Shown in pieces: positions 5,985 through 10,936 of a stretch of DNA of 10,936 nt. This DNA comes from SCGC-AAA471-B05 sp032249055 (GTDB taxonomy: Archaea; Thermoproteota; Thermoprotei; Gearchaeales; Gearchaeaceae). A program made the position numbers and the translations under genes. How positions within the stretch are numbered: position 1 is the stretch's first letter; each line of letters starts with the position of its first letter. The DNA lies in contig JAVVGP010000027.1 in the NCBI GenBank assembly GCA_032249055.1, forward strand, positions 1 through 10,936, read 5' to 3'. The notes beneath the pieces were generated by a model. The model did no database searches. It had not been told where the DNA came from and saw nothing but the letters and a program-made list of their open reading frames with translations.

Positions 5985-6019
5985 GGTTAAAATTAAGAGT
6001 TAAATCTTTAATCTTAACC
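5985..6019. repeat. Imperfect inverted repeat, 12-base arms
   Basis: GGTTAAAATTAA (5985-5996) and TTAATCTTAACC (6008-6019) pair at 11 of 12 positions around an 11-base spacer. The repeat ends about 40 bases upstream of the TATA box of the retropepsin-like gene, where archaeal activators or repressors often bind. Confidence 0.45.
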
Positions 6020-6056
6020 CTAAAGACATAGTTTCCATTCTATGCAAAAATTTATG

Positions 6057-6064
6057 TATAAATA
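6057..6064 (+). promoter_or_regulatory. TATA box of the retropepsin-like gene
   Basis: TATAAATA is centred 27 bases before the GTG at 6088, which fixes a leaderless start at that GTG. No ribosome site is seen. Confidence 0.6.
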
Positions 6065-6087
6065 TTTAAATTAATAATATAGGTTTT

Positions 6088-6435
6088 GTGAAAACGAAAT
6101 TCAGAATCTATAATCCTGCACAAAGAGAAAAATTTGCAGAAATTGAAGGTATCGTTGATACTGGAGCTATATATACAGTAATTAATAAGAATATCTTAGA
6201 ATCAATTGGTCTAAAGCCTGTAGAAAAGAGAAAATTCAAAGCTTTTGGAGGTGAAATAGAAAGAGAAATAGGAATTGCTGAAATAGAATTAATGGGAAGA
6301 AAAGGAGGAATAACCGTAATTTTCGGAGAAAATAAAGATCCTGCAATTCTTGGAGTTACAGCACTTGAAGCTTTAGGCTTAGAAGTTGATCCTATAAAGA
6401 ATACATTGAAAGAAGCTACTTTATTAATGTTTTGA
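6088..6435 (+). CDS. Retropepsin-like (clan AA) aspartic protease-fold protein
   Basis: Protein of 115 residues, starting at GTG. Residues 21-31 (GIVDTGAIYTV) contain the aspartic protease triad Asp24-Thr25-Gly26, and ILGVTALEALGLEVDP (87-102) is the second, hydrophobic-Gly motif that closes a retropepsin monomer. KAFGGEIER (51-59) could form the flap. One such domain is half of an active site, so a homodimer would be needed for proteolysis. It fits the short archaeal single-domain group (AF_0612-like, DTGF family), for which no substrate is known to me. There is no signal peptide or membrane span. It stands alone behind its own TATA box and converges on the radical SAM gene, with eight bases between the two stop codons. 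Confidence 0.82.
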   Translation: MKTKFRIYNPAQREKFAEIEGIVDTGAIYTVINKNILESIGLKPVEKRKFKAFGGEIEREIGIAEIELMGRKGGITVIFGENKDPAILGVTALEALGLEVDPIKNTLKEATLLMF

Positions 6436-6443
6436 TAAAATAA

Positions 6444-8030
6444 TTATAATGGTTTAAAAGTTAATCTTAATAACCAAATTATCGATTTCAATATTCCTAT
6501 TACATTATTGAGATTTAAGTTGCTATAATTAAGAGAGCTAAGACCCTTTGTTTCTTTTAATTGATAAAATACCCATTCAATATTGTTAAAAATTTTATCT
6601 ATCATTAAAGTTGTTATCTTATTTATGATTTTATTCCTAATACCTCTAGTTAAAGTTGGTATTAATTTCCTAGTAATTTTTAAATTATAAGACCAAGAAA
6701 TATATAAAAGATCCCAATAATTCTTAGGCATTCTTTTTAAATTAGGAAATGGATTTTTAGCTATTCTACTTGTTGCCATTGGTATTACAGGCAGTGGAAA
6801 TATCCAAGCAATAAACTGATGATCTATGATGTCTTGAACCAATTTAATGCTACATTCTACATCTTCTTCTGTTTCATCGAAATATCCTATTGTCATTGTA
6901 TAGCAAGGAAATATGTAATTATCGTTCATTATTGAGGTAGCATCTATGATTACATTCCTCCACTCCTTTGGTTCATAAGGAAATGACTTAGCACGCATAT
7001 ATTTAACAAATATCCTTTCGCTTCCTGTTTCAAGACCTACAACAGGTGCATCTGATCTATCGAAGCTATAATGAGCAATTTCAGAGATAGCTTTAATAGT
7101 TTTAGGACTTTCTTTTACAGGAGGTGCTGAAATATGTGGAAACCATATCCCGTCAACTTTCATCTTCATAATTTCACTAAATAATTTAACTATTGCATCA
7201 TGATTTACTCTAAGCTTATACGAACCATATAGCATTAGATCATCTGTAATAAATTCAACTCTGTCCCAGCCTCCTTTTAAATTAATCTCCACTTCTTTCT
7301 TTATCACATCTAAAGGAATCGATCTGAAAGTTTCAGGAGTTATGCTACAAAATGCGCATCCTCTGGGACATCCTCTTGTTATTTGTACTTCTCCCAACCT
7401 TGCAGGATTAATTATAGGAGGTATTTCATCTATTTTAGCATCCTTACCATATACTATTTTAGGTACTTCTTTACCATTTAGCAGGTTTTCAACAACTTCA
7501 GGCAAGGAATGTTCTGCTTCTCCAATGAATAACACATCAATCCAATCAGGTCTTTCTTTTATTAATTCCCATGCAGCAGGCCCTCCAACAATAACCTTGA
7601 AATTGTATTTCTTTTTCAATTTATAAACTAAATCGCCAAGTTCTTCAAAAAATACTGCAGTCCAGCTAGGCCCTCCGCCAAATATCATACATAATTTGGT
7701 ACTTACAGGATCAATGCCTAGTGGATCATGAACACTTAAGCCCAAAATTTTTGTTTTTTCATTAATTACATCTTTTAATCTTTCAGGAGGAACAACAGCT
7801 ACATTATTAAAGCCTTTATTAACAAGTGTGGCTTCGATTTTCCTCAAAGCATAAGGGGCATATAAAGCTCTTCCATCTTTGTAGCTTCTAATTGGAGGAG
7901 TAAAGAATTTATCCATAAAAAATCTAGGTACTAAACGAGCAGGCATGCATGCAATATATCCTAGTACGCTTGAACCGCTATAATCAGTAAAGGAACCACG
8001 ATCAGCTGAGAGTATTATTTCCCAGCCCAT
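6444..8030 (-). CDS. B12-binding radical SAM protein, resembling GDGT ring synthases
   Basis: Protein of 528 residues. The N-terminus, ILSADRGSFTDYSGSSVLGY (6-25), resembles the ADRTLM..Y opening that I recall in archaeal Grs-like radical SAM proteins. A B12-binding-type Rossmann domain follows (about 60-195), with ILGLSVHDPLG, KVIVGGPAAW and DVLFIGEAE. The 4Fe-4S motif is Cys221-x3-Cys225-x2-Cys228 (CPRGCAFC). Radical SAM core strands include VEFITDDLMLYG and VVGLETGSERI. The last 90 residues are basic and hydrophobic with no clear domain (IRNKIINKI, IIWLLRLTFKPL), suggesting membrane contact. GrsA and GrsB of Sulfolobus form cyclopentane rings in tetraether lipids by radical chemistry on unactivated carbons; this may be such an enzyme or a paralogue with another substrate. 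The ATG at 8030 follows a TATA-like box by 27 bases. Confidence 0.82.
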   Translation of the reverse strand: MGWEIILSADRGSFTDYSGSSVLGYIACMPARLVPRFFMDKFFTPPIRSYKDGRALYAPYALRKIEATLVNKGFNNVAVVPPERLKDVINEKTKILGLSVHDPLGIDPVSTKLCMIFGGGPSWTAVFFEELGDLVYKLKKKYNFKVIVGGPAAWELIKERPDWIDVLFIGEAEHSLPEVVENLLNGKEVPKIVYGKDAKIDEIPPIINPARLGEVQITRGCPRGCAFCSITPETFRSIPLDVIKKEVEINLKGGWDRVEFITDDLMLYGSYKLRVNHDAIVKLFSEIMKMKVDGIWFPHISAPPVKESPKTIKAISEIAHYSFDRSDAPVVGLETGSERIFVKYMRAKSFPYEPKEWRNVIIDATSIMNDNYIFPCYTMTIGYFDETEEDVECSIKLVQDIIDHQFIAWIFPLPVIPMATSRIAKNPFPNLKRMPKNYWDLLYISWSYNLKITRKLIPTLTRGIRNKIINKITTLMIDKIFNNIEWVFYQLKETKGLSSLNYSNLNLNNVIGILKSIIWLLRLTFKPL

Positions 8031-8050
8031 TAAGAAATTATTAATGCATC

Positions 8051-8066
8051 TTTAATATATACTTTA
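8051..8066 (-). promoter_or_regulatory. TATA region of the radical SAM gene, proximal repeat copy
   Basis: The minus strand reads TAAAGTATATATTAAA; its ATATA core is centred 27 bases before the ATG at 8030, which gives a leaderless transcript. The same 16 bases recur exactly at 8088-8103. Confidence 0.55.
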
Positions 8067-8103
8067 CTTAAAATATATATTTAAATATTTAATATATACT
8101 TTA
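8051..8103. repeat. Two exact copies of a 16-base direct repeat
   Basis: TTTAATATATACTTTA occurs at 8051-8066 and again at 8088-8103, 37 bases apart. The proximal copy overlaps the radical SAM TATA box. The distal copy is either a second promoter or a regulator site; low complexity makes chance recurrence possible. Confidence 0.55.
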
Positions 8104-8171
8104 ATAACTAACGTAATTTTTCAAGAATTATTAACGAATGTTTAATAAAATTAGAATTAATTTTTTTAAAA

Positions 8172-8179
8172 TTTATATA
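8172..8179 (+). promoter_or_regulatory. TATA box of the RNA ligase gene
   Basis: TTTATATA lies behind an A/T tract that could serve as BRE and is centred 32 bases before the ATG at 8208. This predicts a leader of about six bases or fewer. AGGA at 8204-8207 touches the ATG and is too close to be a ribosome site. Confidence 0.5.
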
Positions 8180-8207
8180 GAATTTGAATAAATAAATTAG
8201 TAAAGGA

Positions 8208-9212
8208 ATGAAAGTATTTCAAGAAATAGAAAAAGCTCTATCTTTTTTAAAGAAAAAGTATAAGATTGTTCCAAAGGAAGAATTTTCATCCTGGATTATT
8301 GATCTTTTTAAGAATTCTTCCAAACCTCCTATAAGACCTTACCATATTGAAAATCCTATAAAATATCTTTATCATTACATATTTGAGCATAAAATAAAGG
8401 TTTTTGCTGAATATAAATACGATGGAACACATATTCAAATATCTAATCAAGGAATTTTTAAGCATTCTGGAGATGTTATTAGTCCAGACCAACTAGGTTA
8501 TTTGTTATATATTGCTCATGACCAGCCAGAATTAATGGACAAAGTAAAAGATGCTATTTATAAAGGTTATATTATTGAATGTGAAATTTTTGGAAAGGAT
8601 TATACACCAAGAGGTTTTCATAAAAATTATTCCAGAAATTTGGATCTAATTATATTTGAATTAGGAAAAGATAACTCATGGATAGCTCCCCCTGAAAAAT
8701 ATGAAATTTTAAATCAGCTTGAACTTCCAAACCCTCCACATTATAATGTAGAATATATAAGCGCTGAAGATCTAGAAAAGAAGCTTGCAGAACTTGCTTT
8801 AAAGCCAGAAAGCTTTGAAGGAATTGTTGTTAAAGGAAAATTCGTTCCAGACGGCCATGAATTGATATTAGATTATGTTAAGTCAAATCTTTTAATATTT
8901 AAAGTAAAGAAGGAAATATTATCTCCAAAAGTAGAAAAGAAAGAGGTCAAGACTTTTAAGAAGGAGAAAGAAGAAATTAGAATAGCAATTAGCACAGAAG
9001 ATTATTCAATTCTAAAGTCAGAAATAGAAAACGAAATAGCCAAAATTTCTGCAGAGAAAGGAGAAGAATATGTAAAAGATAAGAGAAATATTCCAATAAT
9101 GTTAAATGAAATAATATTTAATCTAAGACAAGCACATCCTTCATTAATTTTAAACATTGATCAAAGAGAGTTAAAGAAAATTATAGCTAAATTGGTTTTA
9201 TCTCGCAGATAA
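8208..9212 (+). CDS. ATP-dependent RNA ligase family protein
   Basis: Protein of 334 residues with the covalent nucleotidyltransferase motifs of ATP-dependent polynucleotide ligases. Motif I is Lys70-Tyr-Asp-Gly73 (EYKYDGTHIQI), with Lys70 the AMP-accepting residue. A motif III-like IIECEIFG (122-129) is followed by NLDLIIFEL (144-152). Motif IV is Glu204-Gly-Ile-Val-Val-Lys209, and motif V is Phe231-Lys-Val-Lys234. No DNA-ligase OB domain or BRCT follows; instead residues 245-334 are charged and helical. This resembles archaeal and phage RNA ligases more than DNA ligases. The expected reaction is sealing of 5'-phosphate and 3'-hydroxyl RNA ends through protein-AMP, RNA-AMP and ligated product. 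The N-terminal 60 residues (SSKPPIRPYHIENPIKYLYH) precede the catalytic domain. Substrate and subfamily are not certain. It is a single gene, divergent from the radical SAM gene and convergent with the HEPN/MNT pair. Confidence 0.8.
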   Translation: MKVFQEIEKALSFLKKKYKIVPKEEFSSWIIDLFKNSSKPPIRPYHIENPIKYLYHYIFEHKIKVFAEYKYDGTHIQISNQGIFKHSGDVISPDQLGYLLYIAHDQPELMDKVKDAIYKGYIIECEIFGKDYTPRGFHKNYSRNLDLIIFELGKDNSWIAPPEKYEILNQLELPNPPHYNVEYISAEDLEKKLAELALKPESFEGIVVKGKFVPDGHELILDYVKSNLLIFKVKKEILSPKVEKKEVKTFKKEKEEIRIAISTEDYSILKSEIENEIAKISAEKGEEYVKDKRNIPIMLNEIIFNLRQAHPSLILNIDQRELKKIIAKLVLSRR

Positions 9213-9460
9213 AGCTGAACTAAAGGATTTATTTTGAAGTTATATTGTTATTAAATATTCACTCATTTAGAGTATTTTATAAAACTTTCTAGGAATGAAA
9301 ACAAAACACATCTTATTTGATATATTGTCTTAAAACATTAAAATTCTTTCATAAAATATCTTTCCTTTAACAGTAAATGAAACAACTTTTTGTAAGTTAA
9401 TTAAAACAAAGCGTTGTTCTATATATAATCAAAATACTTTAAGAAACAACTCTTTACGAT

Positions 9461-9820
9461 TTAACTATTTATTTCAAAAGTCTTTATCAGTTCTTCTAAT
9501 TTTTTAGCTTCTTTTTTCATTTCAGTTATATAAACCGAATTAGAATTTTGCCATTCATCTTTTGTATAAACGAAAAACTCTATTTTAGGTTCAGCATACT
9601 TTGAAATTTTTTCTAATCTTTCAATGTATCTTAAACCTTTCATTTCGTTGCAAATTATTACTAAATCTATATCACTATCTTCCAAATAATCTCCCCTAGC
9701 TCTGGAACCTACAACATAAACTTCATCTATTTTGAAATCTCTTTTTAACTTTTCAATAAATCTTTTTGCTCTTTTTAACATAATCTTTTGACTATTTATC
9801 GCAGATATCGCTTTACCCAT
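9461..9820 (-). CDS. MNT-type minimal nucleotidyltransferase, HEPN/MNT pair
   Basis: Protein of 119 residues of the polymerase-beta-like minimal nucleotidyltransferase group. The motif GSRARGDYLEDSDIDLVI begins at Gly38; Ser39 and the metal-binding pair Asp50 and Asp52 are intact, and Glu81 (KIEFFVYT) is a candidate third carboxylate. In HEPN/MNT toxin-antitoxin systems the MNT partner neutralises the HEPN RNase, in studied cases by adding AMP residues to a tyrosine of the toxin. The start codon lies inside the end of the HEPN gene (25-base overlap) and has a textbook archaeal ribosome site, GGTGA at minus-strand 9825-9829, four bases before the ATG. The two are therefore translated from one message. 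With the active site complete, it is probably a working enzyme. Confidence 0.87.
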   Translation of the reverse strand: MGKAISAINSQKIMLKRAKRFIEKLKRDFKIDEVYVVGSRARGDYLEDSDIDLVIICNEMKGLRYIERLEKISKYAEPKIEFFVYTKDEWQNSNSVYITEMKKEAKKLEELIKTFEINS

Positions 9821-10185
9821 TCAATCACCTTTTTTACTCTCTTCAATAAATCTTCGGCATCATTTCTTGAATAAATTCTGGCAGGAATAGAGTTTGCAGC
9901 ATATGGATGTCTTGATACAATATAATGTATAGTTAATTTATTAGCATTTTCCCTAATTTCGTTTACGGTAATCGACAATTCCCTTTCTATTATGTCTAAA
10001 ATTTCATTTAAATCATGAGATCTTACAACCTTTCCGTGAAAAATTAAAAGTGCCTTTAAAGCTTTTTCAGCAGCCTGTTGCGACCAAAAAGCTACTGCAT
10101 AGTAACGATGAGCATTGAATAGATGTTCAGCTGTTAAAAGGTCTTCTAATGCTTGTTGATACCATTTTAAAGCTTCTTCTCTCAT
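9796..10185 (-). CDS. HEPN-domain protein, HEPN/MNT pair
   Basis: All-helical protein of 129 residues of the HEPN family. The first helices carry the family pattern WYQQALEDLLTAEHLF (8-23) and YYAVAFWSQQAAEKALKALL (28-47), followed by RSHDLNEIL (55-63). The last helix contains HYIVSRHPYA (87-96), the archaeal version of the Y..SRYP signature. HEPN toxins of this system are RNases with an R-x4-6-H motif, usually R-x4-H-x-Y, whose Tyr is modified by the MNT partner. I do not see that spacing: Arg78 and His87 are nine apart, and Arg92-His93 are adjacent. It could therefore be an inactive, binding or differently built member. It is the first gene of the pair, with a TATA box 28 bases before the ATG at 10185. 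Confidence 0.86.
   Translation of the reverse strand: MREEALKWYQQALEDLLTAEHLFNAHRYYAVAFWSQQAAEKALKALLIFHGKVVRSHDLNEILDIIERELSITVNEIRENANKLTIHYIVSRHPYAANSIPARIYSRNDAEDLLKRVKKVIEWVKRYLR
9825..9829 (-). promoter_or_regulatory. GGTGA ribosome binding site of the MNT gene
   Basis: The minus strand reads GGTGATTGAATG, placing the anti-16S match four bases before the ATG at 9820. It sits within the coding sequence of the HEPN gene and supports this start. Confidence 0.65.
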
Positions 10186-10206
10186 ATATTTATTAATCTT
10201 GGTTAT

Positions 10207-10218
10207 ATCTATAAAATC
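10207..10218 (-). promoter_or_regulatory. TATA box of the HEPN/MNT pair
   Basis: The minus strand reads AGATTTTATAGATATAAC around this position, with TTTTAT (plus 10211-10216) centred about 28 bases before the ATG at 10185. No ribosome site intervenes, so the pair begins with a leaderless gene. Confidence 0.5.
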
Positions 10219-10335
10219 TAAAATTTATAAATCTAATAAACATTAGTATCTAACTCAAAAGGGAATAATTTCAAGCTTTTACAAGCATCTTATCAAAATA
10301 GTATGTTATCATATAATCGAAATTAATTAATTTAA

Positions 10336-10936
10336 TTAAGCAACCCTTTTACCTACTACAAGCTCTATTCCATTTTCCACACTTATTTTCTTTATTTCAC
10401 GATAAACTTTTTTACTTACACTAAGAATTATTAGGAATTTTTTAGGCTCGACACCATACTTTTCCTTAAAAAGTTTGACCTTTCTTAAAAGCTTCTCTAC
10501 TTCTTCTTTAGATTCTGCATAAGCTGTAACCTCACCTACTATAGGAGGATCTTCACAAAATATGTTTATTTCCTCTCCGTTTATGAAACCCTTTTTAAGT
10601 CTAACACCTTTTGGAAGTATACCAGTTCTTCTAAGATATCCTTCTAAGAAATGTCTAGCGAATTCTTCAAAAGAAATACCTGCAAATCTAGACAATTTAG
10701 AAAAACCTGAAAAGATCATCATTGTTAGTCTTTCAGCAGTTTCATCTAATCTTTTCTCCAATCTAACCAAATTAATTTTTATGCTTGCTATCTCCTTAAG
10801 CATTGCATTAAAATCTTCTCTTAATTTAGCTATTTCGCTTTCTATTGATAAAAATCTTTTATTATTTTCTTCCTGAACTCTATTAAAATCTTCTCTTAAT
10901 TTGACCATTTCGCTTTCTAAAGCTAAAAACCTTTTG
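10336..10936 (-). CDS. Coiled-coil protein with PD-(D/E)XK-like C-terminus (DUF3782-like), 5' end cut
   Basis: The last 199 codons of a minus-strand gene are visible; the frame stays open through the window edge. The N-terminal part is a coiled coil with a 25-residue repeat, KRFLALESEMVKLREDFN then KRFLSIESEIAKLREDFN, followed by more heptads up to LTMMIFSGFSKL. The C-terminal part (GYLRRTGILPKGVRLKKGFI onward) has the layout of the PD-(D/E)XK-like proteins common in Sulfolobales. EEINIFCEDP stands where the metal-binding Asp strand should be and GEVTAYAES where E-x-K should be, so Thr replaces the catalytic Lys. It is probably a degenerate nuclease fold used for binding, or a variant active site. 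The Met at 10908 lies inside the repeat and is unlikely to be the start. No partner is visible. Confidence 0.72.
   Translation of the reverse strand, partial: KRFLALESEMVKLREDFNRVQEENNKRFLSIESEIAKLREDFNAMLKEIASIKINLVRLEKRLDETAERLTMMIFSGFSKLSRFAGISFEEFARHFLEGYLRRTGILPKGVRLKKGFINGEEINIFCEDPPIVGEVTAYAESKEEVEKLLRKVKLFKEKYGVEPKKFLIILSVSKKVYREIKKISVENGIELVVGKRVA
10810..10935. repeat. Tandem 75-base repeat inside the coiled-coil gene
   Basis: A 51-base block at 10810-10860 recurs at 10885-10935 with seven differences, a period of 75 bases or 25 residues. It keeps the reading frame and matches the coiled-coil repeat KRFL-x-(L/I)ESE-x2-KLREDFN. More copies may lie beyond the edge. Confidence 0.85.

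Larger units (their letters stand above)
5712..6087. other. Divergent promoter region without a gene
   Basis: These 376 bases lie between the divergent thiolase operon and the retropepsin-like gene. No open frame longer than about 15 codons with a sensible start stands out. The region has a TATA-like box for each gene, the palindrome GTCTTAAGAC (5783-5792), the dyad AACATG-C-CATGTT (5844-5856), CATGCATG (5899-5906) and a longer inverted repeat at 5985-6019. Such length and dyad density is more than two leaderless promoters need, so regulatory sites or a small RNA are possible. Confidence 0.5.

Noticed and set aside
9213..9460. Search for CRISPR, tRNA or mobile-element ends in the gap after the RNA ligase
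   Set aside because: Only short recurring GAAACAACT and an imperfect AACAAC/GTTGTT pairing; no array, cloverleaf or terminal repeat.
10336..10908. Taking Met at 10908 as the true start of the coiled-coil protein
   Set aside because: The frame stays open to the window edge, and the upstream residues KRFLALESE are an earlier part of the same 25-residue repeat.

Overview
The window looks like chromosomal DNA of a thermoacidophilic archaeon, most probably of the Sulfolobales. The reasons are low GC, TATA-like boxes about 25-30 bases upstream of first-gene start codons (leaderless transcripts), GGTGA-type ribosome sites only inside operons, and the gene families present: TusA, an archaeal thiolase/DUF35 pair, a B12-type radical SAM protein, HEPN/MNT pairs and a coiled-coil nuclease-like protein. 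I see no rRNA, tRNA, CRISPR array or insertion sequence.

Layout, left to right. Bases 1-1360 hold a possible 3' end of a plus-strand gene, a convergent tusA (minus) and a plus-strand gene with a C-terminal DUF5519 domain. After a 350-base gap comes a minus-strand luciferase-fold (LLM class) oxidoreductase. Bases 3087-5711 hold a tight minus-strand operon of four genes joined by stop/start overlaps or near-overlaps: thiolase-like protein, DUF35 zinc-ribbon/OB protein, FAS1-type MaoC protein and a second MaoC hydratase. Bases 6088-8030 hold a small retropepsin-like protein (plus) running into a long B12-binding radical SAM protein (minus). A divergent promoter region separates the latter from a stand-alone ATP-dependent RNA ligase (plus). 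The right end holds a HEPN/MNT pair and the C-terminal part of a coiled-coil protein cut by the window edge, all on the minus strand.

The most interesting unit is the four-gene operon. Its parts match the actinobacterial steroid side-chain machinery ChsH1-ChsH2-Ltp2, with ChsH2 split into two genes. In that system the two MaoC chains hydrate an enoyl-CoA and the thiolase-fold Ltp2, with its DUF35 partner, cleaves the product by a retro-aldol reaction. The thiolase-like protein here has lost the nucleophilic cysteine (Met90) and the second catalytic cysteine motif, so it should not be an ordinary thiolase. The operon may be an archaeal hydratase-aldolase complex acting on an unknown branched or cyclic acyl-CoA; the LLM oxidoreductase downstream on the same strand is a possible but unproven partner. 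Second in interest is the radical SAM protein, which resembles the family of the GDGT ring synthases and may modify membrane lipids. Third is the RNA ligase, 250 bases from a HEPN/MNT pair whose RNase signature is non-canonical.
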